A stretch of DNA of 64,000 bases from Istiophorus platypterus (lineage: Eukaryota; Chordata; Actinopteri; Istiophoriformes; Istiophoridae), in contig CM029119.1 of the NCBI GenBank assembly GCA_016859345.1, positions 3,058,609-3,122,608 on the forward strand. Reading direction: 5' to 3'. The translations under genes were made by a program, and so were the position numbers. This document shows positions 1 through 11,500 of the stretch, in pieces. Numbering within the stretch: the first letter of the stretch is position 1; the number at the start of each line of letters is the position of its first letter. Under the pieces are notes generated by a model. It ran no database searches and was not told the DNA's origin. It was given only the letters and a program-made list of their open reading frames with translations.

Positions 1-459
1 GAAGATGAAATCAGTGGTACCCAACACTTTTGTCTAGTGAGCCCCCTTACCGAATAGAATTGTCTCATTTGGCCCCCATGTCATGTTTTAGATATCTATG
101 AGTTATCAGCAACTCCACCAAACAGACATTTCTCCTCTAAATTTGTTGGACGGTTTCATTTAAATAAAAGTTTGTGGTGAAATCAAGATTAAATCATCCA
201 GCATTTCATACTAAGAAGGAAAGTTTTGTGAAAGACTAAAAAAATGTATGCATATTTATGTAATAGTGTCTTGTTTTGTTTTGTTTTGTTTTTTTTCAAT
301 TCAGCCTCATTAATCATCTGGACCTTCTAGAGGGGATGACCGTAGATTGGCTACCTTTGGACTTAACTGTAAATAAAGCAGAGAAATTGGCAGAGTAAAT
401 GCTACTTACACATTGTTGCATCAGTGCTAACATCCTGTAATGTCAGTGGGCCAAAAAAA
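1..459. other. Non-coding AT-rich flank
   Basis: No gene is supported. A G/T run (GTTTT)n lies near 274-292, and the first 80 bases look like the edge of a dispersed repeat but were not assigned. Confidence 0.3.
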
Positions 460-622
460 AGTTAAAGTACTTTGATACTTTAAGGACATTTTTGACCATA
501 CTTCTGTAATTTTACTTTATTAAGATTTTGATCATAGGAATTTTAGTTGTAATGGCATATTTCTACACTGTATTTGTATTTTTATTTAAGTAAAATATCT
601 GAGTACTCCTTCCACTACTGAC
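460..622 (+). repeat. Teleost dispersed repeat (AAGTA...CTCCTTCCACTACTG family)
   Basis: The GTTAAAGTACTTTGATACTT, ACATTTTTGACCATACTTCTGTAATTTTACTT, TTGTAATGG, TTTACACTG and ATTTAAGTAAA...GAGTACTCCTTCCACTACTG blocks appear in the order of a very common fish repeat. A second copy in the opposite orientation lies at about 60,611-60,720. Confidence 0.6.
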
Positions 623-1221
623 CATGTGAAATCTTTATGACTTCCATTGTCTCCACTAGACTCAGTAATGACTTACCCACCCTGTGGGTCCGTTGTTACA
701 AATAATGTTTCATGGTCAAGCATTGTTTGAAAAACTAGGATGAATTTCATTTCAAACAGATAAATATATAAATATTGAAATTTAAGAGAAATTAAATAAA
801 CAAACTGAGTATAACAACAAAACATAACTCAAATCAACTTTTTGAAAAGATTTTCTCTCTATCTTTCTCTTTGTGTTTCATTATCACACAGCCTATGGCT
901 TCTCCATTCTGGGTCTGATTTGTTAAAAGCAAACTGATGTTTCTCTGTACCCATGCAGCAGATGAGTAAGCAGAAGTTTAAATTGTGATGTGAAATATTA
1001 AAAATGAGGCAGGGATGTAGAGCAGAGCATAAGGGAAACAGACAGTCCGAGGATGAAGGGTCGAGGGATAATCACAAACACTTACACAAGCAAACACAAA
1101 GGTTGCCCAAAGAAATTCATCATTGCAGAGACTACAAGCACTCACTGTGAATTACAGCATTTATTCAGGCAAAAAATCTTTTGCACTTGCCATTTTCATT
1201 TCACCCCTGCGTCTTTCAAGT

Positions 1222-1251
1222 TTCTGAAAATTCAATTCAATTCAATTCAAC
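1222..1251. repeat. (ATTCA)n 3' tail of the LINE
   Basis: Several copies of ATTCA lie directly before CTTTATTTATATAGCACC, the conserved 3' end of this LINE family when read on the plus strand. Short tandem repeats of this kind form the 3' terminus of L2-like elements and mark the insertion end. Confidence 0.75.
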
Positions 1252-2525
1252 TTTATTTATATAGCACCATATCATAACAGACGTTATCTCAGGCCACTTT
1301 TCATATAGAGCAGGTCTAGACCAGACTCTTTATAGTTATCATTTACGGAGACCCAACATTTTCCCCATGAGCAAACACTTGGTGACAGCAGCAATGAAAA
1401 ACTCCCTTTGAACAGGTAGAAACGTTGAACAGATCCTGGCTCGTGGTTAGTGTGGGGGGGTCTGCCTCAACCAACTGGATTGAGAGTGAGAGAAAGAGAA
1501 AGAGAGACGGGGGGCAGGAGGGAGGAGAAACAGCAGAGCACAATAATGGGACTAATAGGTATATATACTATAGTTATACTAACAGTGCTGATAATATTAC
1601 TAATAGGACTAAATGAAACAGTAACATTAATAACCATAATAATCATAATAATTAAAGCAGTGGGTGTTGATCAGGATCATGGGGCAGTAGATGGATCTGC
1701 AGCCATGGATCCAGACTCAGGAGCATCAGAAAGTAACTGCAGAAAGTAACAGGAGGAAGAGGAGAGAGATGAGGAAGAACAAAACTACAGGAGAGAGCAA
1801 GGACAGTTAGTAACGAGCATTTTTGAGGTGTTAATGTCCACAGGGAGAGAGGAGGAGGAGGCTGGGGAAAGGGAAGCTCAGTGCATCATGGGAAGTCCCC
1901 CAGTAGTCTGGGCCTATAGCAGCATAGTGAGGGGATGGCTCGAGCTAAAGCTGAGCCAGTTCTAACCATAAGCTATATCAAAGAGGAAGGATTTAAGCCG
2001 ACTCTTAAACATGGAGAGTGTGTCTGCCTCATAGACCAAAACTGGAAAATGGTTCCACAGCAGAGGAGCCTGATAACTGAAAGCTCTGCCCCCATTCTGC
2101 CTGTGGAGACTCTAGGAACCACTAGTAGACCTGCATTCTGGGAACAAAGTGTTCTACTGGGATAATAAGGTACTATGAGCTCTTTAAGACAGGATGGTGC
2201 CTGGTCATTAAGGGCTTTGTAGGTGAGGAGGAGGATTTTAAGTTGTATTCTGGATTTCACAGGGAGCCAATGCAGAGAAGCCAACACAGGAGATATATGA
2301 TCTCTCTTTCTGGTTCTTGTCAGTACTCTCCTAGCAGCAGCATTTTGAATCAGCCGGAGACTGTTTAATGTTTTATTGGGCCTGATAATAGGGAGTTGCA
2401 ATAATTGAGCCTAGAAGTATCAAAAGCATGTACTAGTTTTTCTGCGTCATTTTGAGAAAAGATGTGCCTGATTTTTGCAATAATCCGAAGGTGAAAAAAG
2501 GTAGTCCTTGACTTAGATTATATAT
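1222..2525 (-). mobile_element. 5'-truncated L2/Maui-like LINE, 3' end of reverse-transcriptase ORF plus 3' tail
   Basis: Read on the minus strand, 2,525 to about 1,960 encodes the C-terminal end of a non-LTR retrotransposon reverse transcriptase. Characteristic phrases are SRLNYCNSLLSG, LRLIQNAAARRVLTRTRKRD, ASLHWLPVKSRIQLKILLLT, KALNDQAP and LCSQNAGLLVVPRVS. Frameshifts break the frame near 2,350-2,400 and again near 2,080. About 700 bases of 3' UTR follow, ending in ATAAAG and the tandem tail (GAATT)n at 1222-1251, the terminal short repeat typical of L2-clade LINEs. The endonuclease and most of the reverse transcriptase are missing, so this is a dead 5'-truncated insertion. The clade is inferred from these phrases and the tail. 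Confidence 0.85.
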
Positions 2526-5500
2526 GGCAAGAGGAATCATCACGTCTTCATCAGATCTGGTGTGAGCAGGAGCAATGTGGTCTTCTGATACCAAGATTTC
2601 AGTTACCTCCTCCGTGGGACAAACAGTGCAGAAACAGGTTGGCTCTCGCAGTAAAAAGACAAGGAATCGTACATTTAAGCATTATATTGGGGAGGGCATG
2701 CTCCTCTTCAGTCTCCTCATCCCCCATTTCCTCTTCTCTGATGTTTGCTCACTGTATAGGCAAGATGATGTTTACATGTATCCGGGAAGCCAATTAAAAG
2801 CTAGCCCGTGGCTAGGCTGCACATGATAAAAGTGCATAACGTGACACATCCTGAATATATTCATCCAAGCTCATATTGTAATTCACCTGTGGAAAGCATG
2901 ATATACTGACTAAACACTGTTGGGTCTTGCATGGGCTTACACATAACAGTTTCAGTTCAGTGGCATCAATAGAGCTCAAGAACAGGAGGCCATCAGTTAA
3001 CCCTTGTGGCAAGAAAGTTACATGCAAATAGTTCACTACCATTGACTTACTCCGGACACACATGCACACACATGCAAACCTATATACCTTTGAACATATA
3101 CTGTACATTCTTACCATATTCAGCAGTAGTTTGCCAGAACAGAAGAAAGCTAATTTTCCTTCATTATTCACTTTAATGCATGACTTCCTCAATATGGAGC
3201 CCAAAAGTCTTTAATATTACATAAAACAATAGATGCCAAATAAATAATTGCATGACTAAATTTTAAAAATACTAAATAATAAAAATTATGAAATAATTTA
3301 TAATTAAAGAATACTTTTTATAGCGATTGAGGAAATTAAACTCAAATGATTATTATGAAATGTTATTTGATAATTCGTAGTTTTAAAGGACTTCATTTTG
3401 GTTTCATAATAGATATTTTTATTTATCGGAAGTCTGTTACTACTTCATAATGGCCCTCTTCCCAATAAGTTGTTTCACTGCACTCTCAACTTTGAGCCAA
3501 TCACATAACTAAAGCTAAACAACTGCTAACAGATTTAGCCAATTAGCTCCTGTTAGCTGGAGGAACAACAATTGCAAAGTTATTCTTGAAAAATTATCTC
3601 ATTACTGCTGTTAATGAACACAGAAACTAATATCTCATCCTATTTTTTTAGCTTAACAAGGCAGCACATGCTACCTGAGAAAGAGAGTAGGTCTTTCTCA
3701 ACACATATCAAGTTGTGATTTGCATTCACACCTGACAAGTTTAATCCTGCAGCCCAAACATCAGAGAATGGACTAAGTGTAGCGCTGTAGTACTGTCCAA
3801 TAAAAACATGGATTTGAATTTTAACTTCAGAAAAACTAATATAGCAGCAACAAATACTATACTTCATATCCAAGACCAAAAATCTGAGAAGGAACATAAT
3901 TATATATCAAACACTAGGGGTCATCAGAACCAAAAAGAGGATTAGACTGTTTTCCCAACAGTTTGTTGATATTTTTAGTATTTGGTAGAGATATCAATGG
4001 TTCATGGTATCGCTGACACTGAACTAAAAGTCAAAGGTTGACTTGAACAGGCTGCTCGTAATTACAGTTTAACAATGTGATGTCAATAATGTATAATTCT
4101 AAGCTTAAAGCTGATTGAGCTAATTAAGTAGGTAGGTAGCCTAACCAAAAAAGGTTTGGTGTCTGCGTTGGTGTACTGTGTTTATGTACAGCAGCACTCG
4201 ATAATCTTTGGTTCAGACTTAATTTAGCTTTGTAGTTGCTCTGGCAAACAGGAATTAACTGGTTAAATTTGGTTACCACTATTATTTTGCTGGTTTAGGT
4301 GGCAGGAAGCATGTGATTGGCTGAAAAGTGACAAGGTGTTGAAAACACACGTCATTAAATAAAACATTACATAAAATTTCACCGAAGTAAATGTCAATAT
4401 CAAATAAATTAGAATTATAAAAAGGCATTTTGTAATAAATAAAATGTGATACAATGTAAAAATAATATTTCAGTCACTATGAAAAGGAATGACTAAATAA
4501 TATTACATGATAATTAAATCAGTTTTAACAATTACTTGAATGTATTCCTTGAAATTATGGTTCATTTGCATACTTAATACACTTCATTCATATGATTATT
4601 AACTTAATGATTTTTTTCTCTTAATTTAATATTGTTCACTTTCCATGTCGGAGCAGTCGTGTAACATGAGAGTCAGGTATGCGTACGTGCGCAAACACGT
4701 AAATACTTTAAGCTTCCATGTTACTGGATGTAAAAACTCACTTTAATAATAGAGAGCTCCCAGCTTTGCTTGGCCATCTTTTATTCATACCACCCACTTT
4801 CTTTGCACTGGGACACTTTCTGCTGCTTATGCCAGTGACACCATTTGCTGTTTCAGCTTCACTATGAAACAATTTGGGTTTTCACTGAATCTCAGCTATG
4901 GAAAAGGGTAGTAAAGTCAGTTTTTTCACCTGAGGTGAAAGCTTCATGTCATTTTTATCTGTAGGATTACCACATCTGTCAGCTGAGACTGATTAAACTA
5001 ATCAAACATTTGAATCACGCTTGGTGTTTTGGAATAAAATGTTTTGGGTTTTTTTTCAAAGCGCCTTTCAGGTTGAGTGATTTGCACATTTGGAAAAGGT
5101 GCATCACAAATAAGTGATTTATCCTTACCAATTTTACTCAATGGTTTTTCCCCAGCATTGGGATTTTACTACCTCCCTACTATGCTATTACTCAGTGACA
5201 CTAGAAGAGACAGCCATTATCACGACAACTGTGATTGTGATTTATGCTGAGTAGAGATAATATTCTTCAAGTTAGAATAAAAAAGTTCAATAACATTTTA
5301 ACTGAATTCATTTACAAGTCACATCTAAGCAACTCTCTACATTTATACAGCATTGCTCAGTCTATTAAACATTGCAAATTTATATAGACGATATGAAATT
5401 AATTTGGGCATGGTAGCATAAAAGTTGGGGTTTAAGTAGAAAAAATAAAATAAAAAATGCATGTCAAATATAATAAGATTTAAGTCTGTGTTTCACAGTT

Positions 5501-7984
5501 CATAAAAGTGTGTTTTGCTAAATTTAGACAATTCTGTCTCAGTGTAAGGGCTTTGTCTCTGTCATGATCATCTAGTAAGAGGGATCACTGTCCATTTAGT
5601 AAAAAACAAGAATATACATTGATCTCTAAATTTATTACAAATTGAACGTCTCCCCATAGAATTTGTCATTTTTTTTCAAAACCAGTTGCTCATTGCATCA
5701 TAGGAGAATGCACAGTTGGTTTATTAAAATGTAGTCCGGCTATGATCAATGTACCACAATAACAAAGTATCAAATTAAAAAATAATGTGAAATGAGTGAC
5801 TCATATCAATAAACATACAAAGAATTATCCCCTGAGTCTGGAGCCCTTGGTTAGATGTCTGGCACCACTCTACTTTGTTGGTTCAATCTCATAGTGTTGT
5901 TTTTGTCCACAGCAGGCAGCCAATTGGCTTTGTCCACTACATGCTCAGCACCAAAATGGAGACAGTCACAGTTAGGGACGATACAGTGAACACAGTAGAG
6001 CAATTAGCAGCTGAAGAAAAAGAGATTTTCCCCCAGGAGTTGATAGATACCAAAAACAGGTTTGAAATGTTATATTTTTGAAGGGTTAAGTCACAGTTTG
6101 GAGTTTGATTAATATGATTACCTCACATGTTTTAGATCCACCGCCATCATTCAAACTTTATCATCCTCTCTCCTTGTGTTAGTCACACTTTTAACAAGTC
6201 AGAGCTTTGTTTATATGTGTCACCTTGAGTAAAACTTAGTTTTGCTTAAAAAGCAGATATATCAACCCGAGTCTCTCTCTCGCTCTCTTTTTCTCTCTCG
6301 TGAATAAGTAGCCAATTTTGTCCAACAGTGCTTAACTTGTTTTCAAGGATTTATCAATGTTTATTATTTCAAAACTTAAAGTGGATTGAAAATAATGGTT
6401 TTGTTCTTCTAACCTTTTGTTTAGTAGTTCTTGGTTCATTTAGCAGTTCTTGGTTATGGTTTCCCATAAATTTGGCCATTGCTAATTTAGTTCTTAATCC
6501 AATGTGTCAATTTGGGGCTTTTGTATTAAGCCTTGTTCCATTTAGCAGATATTGATGGTTTAAACCTGCATTAATTGATATTTTCCACTTACAGGACCAA
6601 GCTGTAAACACACTATTAAACATTTTCTTATCTTTTTATAAACAAGTTTGGGCCTCTGTGGTTTTCCCAGTAGTAGTGACTCCTTTCACATTACATGTAG
6701 TGATTTAAGCCTTTATTAATACAGAAATGTTAATTCAAACAGGTTTCAGGCTTTGCCTCTGTTAGATATTAATAGAAAAACAATTGGTTAATTTGGTACA
6801 GCTCAGTCATTTTGAGATATCAGGGCAGATATGTTGCATTTTTTTAAAGAGGAGGATCTGAAGAAAATATTAATGATGCCTTGTTTTTTAGAAAGTCATA
6901 TATAAGGTTCAATCCCCCTCAACACCTCGATAAATTTCACACAACTCCTTAAAACACAACCTTGTTCCATTAATACTGGACTGCAAGTTACACTCCCATG
7001 AAAGAATTGCAATGATGCAATGTAAATTCTGTCATTGAGTGTCTAAAGGCTCCATGGAACAGATTTCGGAAAGAAGTTTCTTTAACATCTCTGTGAGTGA
7101 GGATCCTTATGCTGCACAAAGAGAATTATTCATGCTATTCAACGTATTTTCCAAAAATAGTTAAAGTGTGAAGGAGCCTGAAAGTGCATGTTGGGAAAAT
7201 GCATATTCGTCAGGTAATGCATATGGGCATAACATGCAAATGTGCCAATGTGCTTGCATAGGCACAGTATTTGTACAACTGGGTACAGGGTATGTGTAGC
7301 CCTTGGGTAAAAGCAGAAGTAGTGGGACAGGGACAGACAAGGCCAGACAACTAGAATAATTCCAATGAAATATGCAGGCAGGGATAGTGAGATGCAGAGA
7401 GTACCTTCACCTGCTTTCATTTTCTTTCTTTTGTCTGTGGGGAGAAGAGACTGAGATGAAAACAGGAAATAGAGGGGATGAGAGAAGAAAGAGGGTATGG
7501 AGTCGTGTCCCTGGATGGATGGAGGTAGGGATGGCTGAGAATGCTGAGAATAGACAGGAGATGAATCGGACTGCTTAGGGGCCGTCCATGGCCTCTGAGC
7601 AGCACAGGTTGCCTCTCTACCTCGTTTACTGTTTCCATAACAAATCTCAGAATCTCTGGTGGCTTGCTCAGCCCATTTTTAAAAAATAATAGCACTAAAC
7701 TAGAACTAATTCAAAAGCCATCCTTCTCCATTAACATTATTGGTTGGAAGTTTTGTCCAACCCGTGACAGTGTTATGGTGTAACATTAATATTAATAGTA
7801 AAAAATAAGCTTAATTAGCATAATCAATTAATAGAGTAATAGCAGCAGGTCCTCAGCATTAAAGTTTGGTCAAAGTTCATTTTTTCCCTTTTTTTCAGCA
7901 CTTTCAGTTGTTGAAGATATTCAACTATTTAAGCCTGCAAAATAAGATTTATTTTCATTTCTCTGTAACACCTTAGATTTCAGT
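2526..7984. other. Gene-free AT-rich interval
   Basis: Short ORFs here lack splice signals, codon bias or family similarity. The only simple features are a pyrimidine-rich CT run near 6,270-6,300 and AT-rich patches near 3,200-3,400 and 4,340-4,620. No transposon was recognised. Confidence 0.5.
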
Positions 7985-8530
7985 CTGCAATGCACATAAT
8001 TCGGGTACAAGTTCATTTTGGTTTCATCTGTTCAAAGAATCGTGTTCAAGGATTTCTCTTCTTGAGTGTTACCAGTGGTTTGCATCTTGTGGTTAAACCA
8101 TCTGTATTTACATTCATGAAGGCGTCTCTAGATTATAGACTTTGACAATGATACACTTTCCTCCTAGAGAGTTTTCTTGACCTGACTAGATGTTATGAAG
8201 AGTTTTTCTTCACCAAGGAAAGAATTCTGTGATCATCCTCTCTAGCTGTCTTCTGTGGTTTTCCAGGCCTTTTGTTGATGCTGAACTCACTAGTTCCTTC
8301 CTTCTTTTGAAGGATGAACCAAGTTGTTGATGTGGCCACTCCTAAAGTTTCTGCATCTGTCTATAGGTTGGTTTCTTTTACAGCCTAATGAGGCCTCTTT
8401 GAACCACATATTAAAAGTTCCCATCAACAGCTACCAAATGCAAAGGCAACACTTTTAATCAACTCCTGTCCTTTTATCAGCTTAATTTGCCATGAAAAAA
8501 TGAAGGATCAGACCACACCTGACCATGAAA
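7985..8530 (-). mobile_element. Decayed Tc1-like (Tc1/mariner) transposon remnant
   Basis: The minus strand matches the conserved Tc1 transposase nucleotide pattern of fish. From about 8,390 down it reads: the AGGAGTGGCCACATCAACA region, then the GRP-type linker (AAAGGCCTGGAAAACC), then LSLVKKN, TSSQVK, SKS and RRLHECKYR-like segments, then the ACAGATGAAACCAA-type DETK block near 8,030. Stops and frameshifts are frequent, no intact frame remains, and the part after the first catalytic Asp is missing. The upstream part (8,400-8,530) resembles the usual Tc1 5' untranslated region; terminal inverted repeats are not evident. Confidence 0.75.
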
Positions 8531-11500
8531 CAGATAAACTGTGAATTGTTAAATTACTTCTGAGCTACAGAAATAAAAATGGCATAAAAATGGCTGTAAA
8601 ATGACGCTGAATAACGCTGAAAGTCTAAACTTAAGTTTTATCTCATTGGTTTTTTTTTCCATTCCAGTGGTATAGAGAGACTTCGAAAAGTTCACTTTCC
8701 AAACACTTATGGACTTTACTATAATAAATTCTTCTGACAACAAACTGTGCAGTTAATTTAGTTTGTTCTTCCATGTTTTGAAGAAAGTAAAATCAAAAGA
8801 AATTTTTTTCATCTCATTCTCTGTAGTTACAGTGTAAGTTAGATAATAATGCTCCCCCTTGTTATAATCAGTTACAGATAACTACAGGGTATGCAGGCTA
8901 TTATCAAAGCACTGATAGCTTGTTCCTGTTAAGTAACACAATGTTGCCACTGTTACCATATGAATGGCATTTTTTTCATCCAAGTCGTGGCAGTGACAAA
9001 GCACATAGAAATTTGCCCCACAATAAATACAGTTTAACAAAAACAGAGGTACTGTATGACCATCTTCCCATCTTGCTAATATTAAAAATGAAAAAAAAAA
9101 GCCTTGACCATTTTCAGTCTATTAGTAACAAAGATCATAAACCACAAATTTTAAAAAAATCAATCTACAATTAAGGACCTAAACATTACACAAACTTTGA
9201 CACGCTTCTCCCCAACGTTTGCTGATTTGTTCATGAAAAGAAAAAGAAATTACACAGAAAACTTCACATTTACAACCAAAAACAGCAAAAGTGCAGTGAG
9301 CAGAGTGAATGCAAACCTTTGTGAGGAAAGTTCTGTAACAGAGAGGAAGTAAAAGGACTGGAAATGCAGCAAATGCAGTTTGGAAAATAAAATGCTCAAA
9401 ATACTTCCTACAATAATCTCCAGCACTTCCCATTCTAAGTAGAGGTATGTAGCCCAACATGAACCACAATAAACTAACATACACAAATTCAAATGAACAT
9501 ACTGACAACATATAAACACTTAAAAACCAAGGAAACGTGATAGTAGAAATGCCAACCCGCCCCTTCGTTCTATGATCGAGACAAAATTATTTCCCTATTC
9601 TCTCTCAATGCCTTGTTCATAATACAGTGCAACAACTTCACGAGTAAGATTTATTCACATTACAGCGGAGAAACAAGGGTCATGCGCAAGTCATTGCACA
9701 CCGATCTGGGCAGTAGTACCACTCCAGAGCTCCTGATGGCGCTGCAACTTACCACAAAGCACTACCTTAGCATTAGTATTAATAATAATAGATTGCCATA
9801 TGTCAGAAACTCAAACAGTATTTCTGTAACTAACCTGGTAACTGCGTGCATATTGTTTAGTGTCAATATCAGGCCAATTTGTTTTTGCGTTTTGTTTTCA
9901 ATATCAGGCCAATTTGTTTCTGCGGAAACAAAACAAGTAACCAGTCTTTCATCCATCCTTCAGTTCAAGCAGCACACAAGTACATACTGTAAAAAGGGTA
10001 CATAGCAACAGTTGATGAATGACAATGGATCTCTTCTTTTGATTCTACCTGCCAGAAACTGTATCTTACCAAAGGACATCTGTCCCACTCCAAGAGATTA
10101 TTACTTTTGCTAAATTCGTTCAACCAGCAGGCCCACTGCTAGTACTTTTTGTATTCAGTTTTCAAGTATGTGTTTGTATGTATGCATAATGAGTATGTAT
10201 GTTCAATATCTATATATATATATGTTAACATCTATTGGTACCTCTATGTGGAACTTCTTTGGTCTTGAGAACACTACCTCTACATCTGTAAATTTTTGTG
10301 TGTTCATGTGTTCGTTGTCTTGCCTTTTCCTCATAGGATTTCACTTTTAGTTGACAAGTGGTGAGTCCTGTTGTCAGAGAATGTTATAATGAAAACCATC
10401 TGACAGATTCAATGAGCTGCAGCTCCTTATAGTCTTTATCATACCAGCAGCTAAACGCTGCCTCTGCTTCCACATCATGTTGTGAAGCACTTCACTTTTC
10501 CGACACACAACACTGCACTTAAGACACAAAATTAATTTCCAAATGGCAAGATTGTGAGATGATCAGCTTAGCGTATCCCCAGATATCCAGTCTGCCTCAG
10601 CGCTGTTATATTGGATTTGTTGTCTCAGACCTGATACACAGAAGAGGGTATGCTGATACTGAGAATTTGAGTCAAACTGTTAAGTACTTCTGAGTTGTTT
10701 CTTGTGTTGTTGTTTGCTTGTTTTGGTTTCTTTTTGGTTTGTTTGTTTTTTGAGGAAGGCTTTTCCTATTCTTACCTTCATAGAGCTATCTAGTCATTTG
10801 TTGCCCTTTTCTTATACTCGCCATGTGAACTGTCTGCAGTGCATCCAGTTAACTGTAGCATGTAATGCTCTGGAAAGACAAAAGAAAAACTGCTTTTGAA
10901 CTGACTTGGACTGAGACTATGGCCTGAATTATGGTTGTATTGCAACAATAATCCCTTCCCTCTTTAGTTTTTGAAAGAGTCATGTGAGTTCATTAAAAAC
11001 TCTATTGTCTGGCAGAAGCTGATGCACTTTTGTGAATAGATAAGATAGAAGGGAGACAGACACATAGCAGACAGGACTGAATAACTGGCATTGGAACTTT
11101 CAGTGTGCAAAACTGTATTGCACATTAAAAAGTTCACACCATATTGGTTTCTCTCTCACCAGGGACCAAGGTGATGTTGTGCTTGGGCCCTGGTTATTGT
11201 TTGTGCATGTATTTTTTGAAGCAGAAAAAAAAGAGCCAACTGGGGTGACAAACGGAGAAAAAGGTTATCAGGGACGTTGTGTGTCAGTATTAGCTTACAT
11301 CGATTTCTCTTTCTTTGTGTATATTTCTAATTGACTGGTAGTGTATCTACTCAGCTCTCCCCTCTCACCCGATCTTTTTACTTCTCTGTGAAAGCGCTCA
11401 TACCATCCCTTTCAAGCCATTCAGGTTGGCAGTTGAAGGTTGAATTTCCACACAGACACAGCAAGTGGAATGAGTGGAGTGGAGGGTGAAAAACACGAAC

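Noticed and set aside
1973..2401. 142-aa minus-strand ORF that looks like a host protein
   Set aside because: Its phrases (IQNAAARRVL, HWLPVKSRI, QNAGLLVVPR) are the C-terminal end of a LINE reverse transcriptase, interrupted by frameshifts; treated as part of a mobile element.
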